Assembly (NCBI GenBank): GCA_038230975.1 | Contig: JBBRMF010000077.1 | Span: forward strand, 1-19,422 | Source: JANXVV01 sp038230975 | Lineage (GTDB): Bacteria > Planctomycetota > Phycisphaerae > Tepidisphaerales > Tepidisphaeraceae | Length of the DNA: 19,422 bases | Direction: 5' to 3' | Part shown: positions 1-6,748 of the stretch, in pieces | Position numbering within the stretch: the first letter of the stretch is position 1 | Layout of the letters: each line of letters starts with the position of its first letter | Made by a program: the position numbers and the translations under genes | The notes under the pieces: generated by a model | The model's input: the letters and a program-made list of their open reading frames with translations, nothing else | What the model was told of the DNA's origin: nothing | Database searches by the model: none

Positions 1-109
1 AAGCAGCTTCCAGCGGCAAAAATTGCAGCGGCCGTCACCTCAGGGGCAGGAGTGCGGAAAAAAGAATACCCAACAATTCGCCCTGGCAGAGGGTACGGAA
101 TACCGGACG

Positions 110-168
110 GTATTGGCGTCTCGCCCATGCATTCTTGCGGCCAAAAAGCACCGGCAAGACACCCATGC
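110..168 (-). repeat. Two tandem copies of a 21-nt palindromic intergenic repeat
   Basis: Unit A (110-130) matches the perfect palindrome at 6383-6403 at 18 of 21 positions. Unit B (148-168) is a variant with arms GCATGGG and CCGGTGC around a TGTCTTG centre. They are 17 nt apart and lie 31 to 89 nt past the stop of the FG-GAP gene. On the minus strand, unit B is followed directly by TTTTT, so it could form a weak intrinsic terminator for that gene. Palindromes of this kind are common between planctomycete genes; I know of no established function. Confidence 0.55.
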
Positions 169-198
169 CACCCGTTATTCAAAGCTCCCAAATGCGAT

Positions 199-3100
199 TC
201 ACCCCCGACGCATCGCCCCGATGACCCGTGCAATCCGCGCAGCCACCTTCCCATCACCCACCTTTCGCATGGAATGATGCCGTGCCGCTCGCGTCTTAGC
301 CGTCACGGCAGCCGTCTTCCCACCACCGACCGAAACAGTTGGCACCGCTAAAGACATCGTCGCCACTTTCACCGCCGGTGCCGGCACCGGAAACGGCGGT
401 TGATTGAAATTACCCACCGTGTTAAACACCGTCACATCCTTCGCATTCACCACCCCGTCCCCGTTCAAATCCCCCACCTGCCAACCGAGCGCGGTCGGGT
501 CGCTGTTAAACAATCCATAACTGTTGAACAGACTGACATCGTATGCATTTACGACCCCGTCCCCATTAAAATCACCCGTCAGCGTCGGCCGGATCAGAAT
601 TTGATTGAGCGGTATCCCCGTCCCATGCCCCGAATTAGAATTCGGCCCGTAAATCTGCCCCACACTATCCGGATTGGCAGGGTCCTGCAGCGCGCCATCG
701 TAGTAGCCAATCCCCACCATCTCATCAGCTGCGTATGATGTTTTGGCAATAGAACTGGTGATCCCCGTAACCCCCTTGTAGTCCCCCGCGTAAGGGGCGT
801 TGGTGTTCCCCAATCCGTAGAGATTGTACGCCGTGTCGAGGTAAGTCTTGACGACGGCAAAGGAGGTCGCGGTGTTGTTGACATAAAGGAAACTGCTGGC
901 GATATCCAGCAGCCCGTTGTTGGTGATGGACAACCCATTCACAGTCATCGAATGGCGGACTGTCGACAGGTTCGCAACGCCGCCGTGGAGGGTGAGGTTC
1001 GCCAGATGCTGATCCGTGGCAAAGTTCGCGATGGCGGTCGGGCCGACGATCACACTCACATTCGGCGTCCCCGTCGGCGTGTCGGCGTCGAGGGTGTAGG
1101 TGCCACCGGTGAGGTTGATTGAATCGTTGCCCCCGCTGCCGCCGTGGAATTGGAGGGATTGGACGCTGGCGGTGGTGATCAGGATGTTACTGAATGTGCC
1201 GCCGGTGAAGGTGAGGCCGGTCGCGCTGGCGGTAAGCGTGTCGTTGCCGGGGGTGCCGATAATCGCGACCGTGTTGATGCCAGGGCCGCCGTCGAAAGTG
1301 AGGCCACTTGCGGGGAGGGGATTGCCGTTGGAGAAGTCGAGGGTGAGGGTATCGTTTCGGGGGGTGCCGAGCGCGGTGGGGAGTGACGCGATCGGCCACT
1401 GCTGAATCAATCCGCCGTCGATGCTGATATCCGCATGAGTGTTGTCTATATCCTTGACGATGCGAATTTTGCTGCCCGTGATGACGGTGGGATTCGTACT
1501 CACCTTGAAATACAACGGCCCGGATAACGCTCCCCACACGCCGTTGATCCTGGCGTTCATGTTCCAGCGATATTGGCCACCATCGACAAGGATGCCGGCC
1601 GGGAGTTGGAAAGAGTGGGCGTCGCCGGGGATGGTGACGGGGTAGGTGGGGGAATCAAACACCGGCGTGTAGGTGCCATCCGCTTGGAGCTTGCTGATAT
1701 ACAGACCGTATTCGCTGGCGGTGCCTGCGACGTTCCAGAAGAAGCTGGGGGCGAGCAGGGTTATCGATGGGCCAAGGGAGGCGGAGAGGCCGGGAGAGGT
1801 GGGGACGGGCTGGGTGCCGGTGGTGTTCAGTAGGATGCGAACGGTGTTATTGTTGATGGAACTCGTCACGGCCAAGTCCGGCTTACCGTCGCTGTTGAAG
1901 TCGCCGATCGTGACGGAAAGCGGGTGCAAACCGGTGGCGTAGTCGAGCTTCGTTGGGAAGGTGCCGCTGCCGTTGTTCAACAGCACACTGACCGTGTTGC
2001 CACTCGGGTACGTGACGGCCAAGTCAGGCTTACCGTCTCCGTTGAAGTCGCCGGTCGTAAAGGAACCCGGGTTCAAGCCGGTTGCATAGTCAGTCTTCGG
2101 GGCGAAGGTTCCGTCGCCGTTATTTAACAGCACGTTGACCGCATTGGCGAAGTAGCTCGCCACGGCCAGGTCCGGCTTACCGTCGCCGTTGAAGTCGCCG
2201 GTCGTGATCGATTGCGGGGCATTTCCGGTAGCATAGTCGACCTTCGTGGTGAAGGTGCCGTCGCCGTTGTTCAACAGCACACTGACCGCGCCGCCGTTTG
2301 AGTTTGCCACGGCCAGGTCCTGTTTACCGTCGCCGTTGAAGTCTCCGTTCGCGACCGATTCCGGACCCGTTCCGGTAATATAGTCAATCTTCGTGGCGAA
2401 GCGTCCGTTGCCGTTATTCAAGAGTACGCTCACCGTATTGGCACCGTTGTTCGTCACGGCCAAGTCCGCCTTACCGTCGCCGTTGAAGTCACCGGTCGCG
2501 ACGGAGTACGGTCTCAAGCCGGTAGCATAGCTAATCCACTCGGCGAAGGTGCCGTTGCCGTTATTCAACAGCACACTAACCGAGTTGACGTCGTAGTTCG
2601 CCACGGCCAGGTCCGGCTTACCATCGCCGTTGAAGTCGCCAGCCGTGACCGATTCCGGGCTTGCTCCGGCAGTATAGTCAGTCTTCGTGGCGAAGGTGCC
2701 GTTGCCGTTGTTCAACAGCACACTGACCGAATTGGAATCGTAGTTCGCGACGGCCAAGTCCTGGTTACCGTCGCCGTTGAAGTCGCCGGTCGTAACGGAA
2801 AGCGCTCTCACTCCGGTAGCATAGTCAATCTTCCGGCCAAAAATGCCATTGCCGTTGTTAAACAGCATGCTAACCGAGTTGCCATCGTAGTTTGCGACGG
2901 CCAAGTCCGGCTTACCATCTCCGTTGAAATCGCCGGTCCTGACGGAATGCGGGCCCGCTCCGGTAGCATAGTCAATCTTCGTGGCGAAGGTGCCGTTGCC
3001 ATAATTCGACAGTATACTGACCCTATCGCCGGCGTAGTTCGCCACGGCCAGATCCAGCTTACCGTCACCATTGAAGTCGCCGGTTGTGACCGATCCCGGA

Positions 3101-3987
3101 CTCGAACCCGTAATGTAATCGACCTTCGTGGCGAAGGTGCCGTTGCCGTTATTCAACAGTACGCTGACCGTGTTCTCGTAAGTGTTCGCGACGGCCAAGT
3201 CCTGCTTACCGTCGCCGTTGAAGTCGCCGGTCGTGACGGAAAGCGGGTACACTCCGGTAGCATAGTCAATCTTTGTGGCGAAGGTTCCGTTGCCGTTGTT
3301 AAACAGCACACTGACCGTTTTGCCGAAGTAGTTTGACACGGCCAAGTCCGGCTTACCGTCGCCGTTGAAGTCGCCGGTCGTGACGGAATCGGGTCTCGCA
3401 CCGGTAGTGTAGTCTGTCTTCGCGGCGAAGGTGCCGTTTCCGTTGTTAAACAGCACGCTAACCGAGTTGCCATCGTAGTTCGCGACGGCCAAGTCCTGCT
3501 TATCGTCGCCGTTAAAGTCGCCGGTTGTGATGGAAAATGGTCTCACTCCGGCAGTATAGTCAACCTTGGTAGCGAAGGTACCATTGCCAATATTCAGTAG
3601 TATGCTGACCGTATTAGCGTTGGAATTCGTCACGGCCAAATCCGGCTTAGCGTCGCCGTTGAAGTCGCCGCTCGTGACGGAAATCGGTCTTAATCCGGTA
3701 GCGTAGTCGATCTTCGCGGCGAAGGTGCCGTTGCCGCTATTCAAAAGTACGCTGACCGTGTTGGCGCCGAAGCTGTTCGCCACGGCCAAGTCCGGGTTAC
3801 CGTCGCCGTTGAAGTCCCCGCTCGTGACGGAGGTCGGTAGCGACCCGGTGGCATACTCCGATGGCAGATCGAACGACACCCCATTGAGCATCACCCGGAG
3901 TTCCAGCCGTTCCATGCGATACGGCTTGAACGCCCGCTCAACCGCCTGCGCCAGCGCAAATTTGCACTTGGATTTTCTTTTGCCCAT
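199..3987 (-). CDS. FG-GAP/VCBS repeat protein with LEPR-like N-terminus and dockerin-like C-terminus
   Basis: A 1262-residue protein, probably exported or on the cell surface. The start at 3987 (MGKRKSKCKF) is preferred over the upstream ATG at 4113 because AGGGAG lies about 6 nt before it and the extra 42 residues look like translated leader. Residues 25-36 hold MERLELRVMLNG, a variant of the planctomycete ERLEPRxLLS motif found at the N-terminus of large extracellular proteins. Residues 53-722 are 14 tandem units of about 49 residues, each with a Ca-binding DFNGDGKPDLAV core and a LLNNGNGTF strand. Residues 740-830 resemble a fibronectin-like beta domain. Residues 840-1000 contain degenerate GxxGNDTLT motifs. 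Residues 1137-1196 are a duplicated dockerin-like calcium loop (DFNGDGVVNAYD, DLNGDGVVNAKD), followed by a Pro-rich linker and a basic tail. Family knowledge suggests an adhesion or carbohydrate-binding role; the ligand is unknown. No classical signal peptide is visible. Confidence 0.9.
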   Translation of the reverse strand: MGKRKSKCKFALAQAVERAFKPYRMERLELRVMLNGVSFDLPSEYATGSLPTSVTSGDFNGDGNPDLAVANSFGANTVSVLLNSGNGTFAAKIDYATGLRPISVTSGDFNGDAKPDLAVTNSNANTVSILLNIGNGTFATKVDYTAGVRPFSITTGDFNGDDKQDLAVANYDGNSVSVLFNNGNGTFAAKTDYTTGARPDSVTTGDFNGDGKPDLAVSNYFGKTVSVLFNNGNGTFATKIDYATGVYPLSVTTGDFNGDGKQDLAVANTYENTVSVLLNNGNGTFATKVDYITGSSPGSVTTGDFNGDGKLDLAVANYAGDRVSILSNYGNGTFATKIDYATGAGPHSVRTGDFNGDGKPDLAVANYDGNSVSMLFNNGNGIFGRKIDYATGVRALSVTTGDFNGDGNQDLAVANYDSNSVSVLLNNGNGTFATKTDYTAGASPESVTAGDFNGDGKPDLAVANYDVNSVSVLLNNGNGTFAEWISYATGLRPYSVATGDFNGDGKADLAVTNNGANTVSVLLNNGNGRFATKIDYITGTGPESVANGDFNGDGKQDLAVANSNGGAVSVLLNNGDGTFTTKVDYATGNAPQSITTGDFNGDGKPDLAVASYFANAVNVLLNNGDGTFAPKTDYATGLNPGSFTTGDFNGDGKPDLAVTYPSGNTVSVLLNNGSGTFPTKLDYATGLHPLSVTIGDFNSDGKPDLAVTSSINNNTVRILLNTTGTQPVPTSPGLSASLGPSITLLAPSFFWNVAGTASEYGLYISKLQADGTYTPVFDSPTYPVTIPGDAHSFQLPAGILVDGGQYRWNMNARINGVWGALSGPLYFKVSTNPTVITGSKIRIVKDIDNTHADISIDGGLIQQWPIASLPTALGTPRNDTLTLDFSNGNPLPASGLTFDGGPGINTVAIIGTPGNDTLTASATGLTFTGGTFSNILITTASVQSLQFHGGSGGNDSINLTGGTYTLDADTPTGTPNVSVIVGPTAIANFATDQHLANLTLHGGVANLSTVRHSMTVNGLSITNNGLLDIASSFLYVNNTATSFAVVKTYLDTAYNLYGLGNTNAPYAGDYKGVTGITSSIAKTSYAADEMVGIGYYDGALQDPANPDSVGQIYGPNSNSGHGTGIPLNQILIRPTLTGDFNGDGVVNAYDVSLFNSYGLFNSDPTALGWQVGDLNGDGVVNAKDVTVFNTVGNFNQPPFPVPAPAVKVATMSLAVPTVSVGGGKTAAVTAKTRAARHHSMRKVGDGKVAARIARVIGAMRRG
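400..579 (-). other. Dockerin type I-like repeat pair (domain within the FG-GAP protein)
   Basis: These codons specify residues 1137-1196. They hold two copies of a G-D-x-N-G-D-G-V-V-N-A-x-D-V-x-x-F-N motif, 36 residues apart, matching the paired F-hand calcium loops of type I dockerins. In planctomycetes such domains end many exported repeat proteins and need not imply a cellulosome. No cohesin is visible in this window, so the binding partner is unknown. Confidence 0.8.
1822..3831 (-). repeat. 147-bp coding tandem repeat, 14 units (FG-GAP blades)
   Basis: Inside the gene at 199-3987, a 147-bp period runs for 13 full units plus a shorter fourteenth. The first unit is 150 bp; the others I counted are 147 bp. 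DNA identity is strongest over the stretch encoding TGDFNGDGKPDLAVAN and over that encoding LLNNGNGTFATKxDYATG. Linker residues vary. Units 2 (GDAKPD), 3 (GDDKQD) and 14 (NSDGKPD) have a changed calcium loop. The last unit loses the NNGNGTF strand, as expected for a terminal cap. Unit boundaries are my own choice of register. Confidence 0.92.
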
Positions 3988-4441
3988 CACCGTCTCCCTG
4001 AAACTACACCCGACTCCGAGGCCCGCCTGCCTGTGAACCGCTCCTTCAGAAACGCACACCCGGCCTATGCCGATCCTCGCTCGCTTGCGATCGCGCCGTG
4101 AGGGCGTCCGCAATTTTTAAAACAATGAACCCTCCACCGCCATGCTTTTCGTATGGATTTTCTTCCCAAATTCATCCACGCCAAGGCGCGACATTTTTTG
4201 AAGAGGTGAATCCCGTCCCGATACGGGGCGATTGTCGCTTATCGCAATACCCAACGCAAGGAAATAAAATACGGTTGATGTTCTCATTGCGGGAGGCAAT
4301 ACGGCAGCACGAGCCGCCATCAGATGTTGCAGGTGATTCCGGGAAAGGCAAGATTTTGAAAGATATATGAATTCGGCGACACAACCGAAGGGACGCCAAT
4401 GTTTTGAAGGTGGATGCCGGCTTTAACAAATCGGGGTTTAA
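3988..4441. other. Gene-free interval (454 bp) upstream of the FG-GAP gene
   Basis: This lies between the start of the FG-GAP gene and the end of the next gene on the same strand. Small open frames here show no family resemblance and lack good ribosome binding sites. The interval should hold the promoter and leader of the FG-GAP gene, but I see no convincing -35/-10 pair. The only small structure noted is CCCGT...ACGGG near 4207-4222. No tRNA or riboswitch pattern is recognised. Confidence 0.5.
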
Positions 4442-5308
4442 TCAATTCGTGGTTGCCGCAGTCGCCATATCGATCGGCTCACGCAGGGATTTGAGGGTTG
4501 CCGTTCGATCGTCTTCGGTTAGCGGTTCGACAGTTAAGGTAATGCTGCCGGTGCCCACCATGACTTTTGTCAATTTCATCGGGACGGTTTTATGGCTGTC
4601 GATGGGCATGAATAATACCGGTGACGAAGGCTGATGGTGCATCGTATGCAGCAACAACTTGCTCATCGCGGCTTTCACCGCATCGGTATTGGCTCCCTCT
4701 AAACCGATCGTCGCTTTTCGCTGCCAATCGGGAATCCATTTCTGTAACTCGGCTTCCGCTTTATCTAAACGCCTTTCAACGACCGCCTCGGGGACCGGCA
4801 AAGATCCGGCGGAAACAGAGACGATTTCCAGATGAAGCATTCCTTTTTCATCGATCGTCGGTTCAATCCGCAGAACGCCAATTTGATCCAACTTGGTGAT
4901 GCGGCAGGCGAATTTGATCTGCCCGTCTTCCAGCACAAACTGCGGACCGGTCAGGTAGCGATCGACGCGGTCGCTATTAAGCTTGGTCCAATGGGCGATG
5001 AAAGCCGTCAATTCATCTTGCGTAAATGAAATGGTGATAGGCGGCGGTGCGGGCAATGTGGTGACGCCATGCGCTTCTCGCCATTTCTTGGACGTATCCG
5101 TGGCGGCGGCGTAATCGGCCATGTTGTGGATCGCAACCACTTTATTAAAAGCGCGGTGTGCCGCCGCTTCCATTTCCCGACTATTCAGCGCAAGCGGTTT
5201 ATACCACGTGGGATTTCGCCTGGAGAGCCAATAAGAGGTCGCGAGGAACGCAAGTCCCCCGAGGGCTAAGACGAGAATGAAGATGAAGAACCGCTTGATC
5301 CATTTCAT
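4442..5308 (-). CDS. Membrane-anchored protein of unknown function
   Basis: A 288-residue protein not assigned to a family with confidence. Residues 1-27 (MKWIKRFFIFILVLALGGLA start) form a positively charged N-terminus plus one hydrophobic span. This is an uncleaved signal anchor or a signal peptide that would place the rest outside the cytoplasmic membrane. The segment RNPTWYKPLALNSREMEAAA follows, then a PITISFTQDELTAFIAHW stretch and beta-rich sequence. The order anchor, then TWYKP, then FTQDELTA recalls YpmS/DUF2140-like extracytoplasmic proteins, but the resemblance is weak. The ATG has only a poor Shine-Dalgarno (AGG about 9 nt upstream). The gene sits 144 bp from a divergent gene at 5453. 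Confidence 0.75.
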   Translation of the reverse strand: MKWIKRFFIFILVLALGGLAFLATSYWLSRRNPTWYKPLALNSREMEAAAHRAFNKVVAIHNMADYAAATDTSKKWREAHGVTTLPAPPPITISFTQDELTAFIAHWTKLNSDRVDRYLTGPQFVLEDGQIKFACRITKLDQIGVLRIEPTIDEKGMLHLEIVSVSAGSLPVPEAVVERRLDKAEAELQKWIPDWQRKATIGLEGANTDAVKAAMSKLLLHTMHHQPSSPVLFMPIDSHKTVPMKLTKVMVGTGSITLTVEPLTEDDRTATLKSLREPIDMATAATTN

Positions 5309-5452
5309 GCGGAAGCCTGTGTTACGCGGCCTAAATCAATATTAGACCAAAGATTCGTCAGAGTCGTTATAGACGGATTGCAAATCGGTTGCCAACTGTC
5401 GCGAGGAACAATTTTTCCAGCCTCGGTGCTCGCCGTGGAATAGAATTGTCAC

Positions 5453-6361
5453 ATGGATAGATGTCAGACAAAGACCGCTTCTGTTGTCAAACCGTCAGCC
5501 AAACGTCGGCATCGGTCGGCAGGGGCAATCCGTTCACCGCAACAGCTTATGGAATCTCGACCGCGCGTAATCTCTCCGGAAGGCCTGGCTCCCGGCATCG
5601 TCCGACGAGCCTCTGTCAGCACTCTGACAGAAGCCGATGAATCCCTGGAAAACATACTGGCGCCGGATGACTGCCAAGCCCAGGCTCCCGTACCGCAACG
5701 AATGAATCCGACCGAATTTTGCCGACAGGCGCGGCGTCTTCGGGCGGTCCATGAAAATGACCCCGTTCGAATGCATCAGCAGTTGAGCCAACTGTCTGCC
5801 AATCAGCCTGTTGCCGAAAACGTCGTTGCGGTCGAAGAGTATCTGCCGGAGGTTGATCCCCGCCTTCGTCCCGCGCGTGCCATTTCCTGGACATGGACAC
5901 AAACCTCGCGTTTAGGCAAAACCGGCGTGAGCTTGCTCAGCAAATTGGGCCGTGGATTGAGCATGGGGGCTGCCGAAGCCTCATCAGCCGACTATGCGAT
6001 GGAGATCGAAGACGATCAGCCTCAATATCGGCTTGAAGATCCGGATGAGCCCCCATTGGCGGATAACGGATACCCCACCTCCGTCGACCGAACGTTCGCC
6101 GCGCTGGTGAGCCGCACGCTTCAATCACAGCGCCGCTCCCCGCTTCGCTATTCGCAACGGCTGGATCTGCTGAAGGAAGCCGGCCGCCGGGGAATTGGCC
6201 GATTCGAAGCCAACCTCATTATCGCGTCGGTGCAACATAAATTAGGATTATTGAACGTCGACCCCCCAAAACGTCGCCCGTTGCGATTGCCAGGAGTCGT
6301 TGCGTTCCTTCTGGCGCAATCCATGATTGTCTGGGGCCTTTGGCGAGTACTTCGAACGTAA
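5453..6361 (+). CDS. Hypothetical tail-anchored protein
   Basis: A 302-residue protein with no family I recognise. Residues 1-60 are basic, Ser/Arg-rich and probably disordered. Residues 84-145 look helical with charged residues (NPTEFCRQARRLRAVHEND). Residues 185-210 are acidic and Pro-rich. Residues 215-265 look like a second helical region (QRLDLLKEAGRRGIGRFEAN). Residues 281-299 form a single hydrophobic span ending in WRVLRT, so the protein is probably cytoplasmic and held in the membrane by its C-terminus. No Shine-Dalgarno precedes the ATG. Later in-frame starts at residue 33 or 84 are possible. It may be co-transcribed with the small membrane peptide at 6440. Confidence 0.65.
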   Translation: MDRCQTKTASVVKPSAKRRHRSAGAIRSPQQLMESRPRVISPEGLAPGIVRRASVSTLTEADESLENILAPDDCQAQAPVPQRMNPTEFCRQARRLRAVHENDPVRMHQQLSQLSANQPVAENVVAVEEYLPEVDPRLRPARAISWTWTQTSRLGKTGVSLLSKLGRGLSMGAAEASSADYAMEIEDDQPQYRLEDPDEPPLADNGYPTSVDRTFAALVSRTLQSQRRSPLRYSQRLDLLKEAGRRGIGRFEANLIIASVQHKLGLLNVDPPKRRPLRLPGVVAFLLAQSMIVWGLWRVLRT

Positions 6362-6382
6362 GTATTTCGAATTTAGCACGTG

Positions 6383-6403
6383 GCATGGGCGAAACGCCCA
6401 TGC
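6383..6403 (+). repeat. Perfect 21-nt palindromic repeat, possible terminator
   Basis: Arms GCATGGGCG and CGCCCATGC form a perfect 9-bp stem around an AAA loop, 21 nt after the stop of the gene at 5453. On the plus strand it is followed by TTCCTGC and then TTTTT, so it may act as a terminator, although the T-run is 7 nt away. It is the best-preserved copy of the repeat also seen at 110-168. Confidence 0.7.
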
Positions 6404-6439
6404 TTCCTGCTTTTTGCCCGATTCAGGATAGGAATTCCG

Positions 6440-6583
6440 GTGGACGAACCCACACTTCCAATTCATCGCCCGATTCATAAATGGGTCATCCTATGGCTCG
6501 CGTGGATCGTTGGAATCGCAGTCTGGGGACTCTATATCGCCATGATCTTTATGCTGATTTATCGGCTGTTCGTTGCGACCTGA
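6440..6583 (+). CDS. Small single-span membrane peptide (GTG start)
   Basis: A 47-residue peptide. The GTG at 6440 is chosen because AGGA lies 6 nt upstream. The ATG at 6380 in the same frame overlaps the palindrome and would add low-complexity sequence. Residues 1-15 are polar (DEPTLPIHRPIHK). Residues 16-44 are strongly hydrophobic (WVILWLAWIVGIAVWGLYI onward), enough for one long span or a hairpin, ending in RLFVAT. I recognise no family. It lies 78 bp after the tail-anchored gene. A spurious frame is possible given its size, but the hydrophobic pattern and binding site argue for a real gene. Confidence 0.5.
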   Translation: MDEPTLPIHRPIHKWVILWLAWIVGIAVWGLYIAMIFMLIYRLFVAT

Positions 6584-6642
6584 ATGACTGCGCGCAATTC
6601 GGCGTATTTTCTCCCTCCACCGGAGTACCGGGCGAGGGAACT

Positions 6643-6725
6643 GTCCGCTAAAGAGCTTGAGAACTTATTTGTGGCACGGGCTGAAAACCCGTGCAACGAA
6701 TTGATTCTCAAGCTCTAAAGCGGAC
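6643..6725. repeat. Nested inverted repeat between convergent genes
   Basis: An outer pair of 21-nt arms (6643-6663 and 6705-6725) pairs at 18 of 21 positions. The only mismatch is a central AAA that faces AAA rather than TTT. Inside is a second palindrome, GCACGGG ... CCCGTGC (6674-6694), again 21 nt long. The element lies between the 3' ends of the plus-strand peptide gene and the minus-strand ammonium transporter, so it could stop transcription from both sides. The symmetrical nested layout also suggests a small palindromic mobile element. Confidence 0.65.
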
Positions 6726-6748
6726 CCTACAACATCCAAAATAGAAAA

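Noticed and set aside
594..938. Alternative-frame open reading frames inside the FG-GAP gene (also 1187-1537, 2808-3071 and 3153-3473)
   Set aside because: They are low-complexity Pro/Arg/Thr-rich shadows of the repeat-coding DNA with no binding sites or domains.
1000..1300. RTX-type hemolysin calcium repeats in the FG-GAP protein (GTPGNDTLT, GGSGGNDS)
   Set aside because: Only isolated partial nonapeptides are present, not a consecutive array.
1822..3831. Regular tandem repeats as a possible CRISPR array or satellite
   Set aside because: The 147-bp period is a multiple of three, stays in frame and encodes a known calcium-binding motif.
3988..4113. 42-residue N-terminal extension of the FG-GAP protein from the ATG at 4113
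   Set aside because: The ATG at 3987 has a strong AGGGAG site, and the extension has no domain-like sequence.
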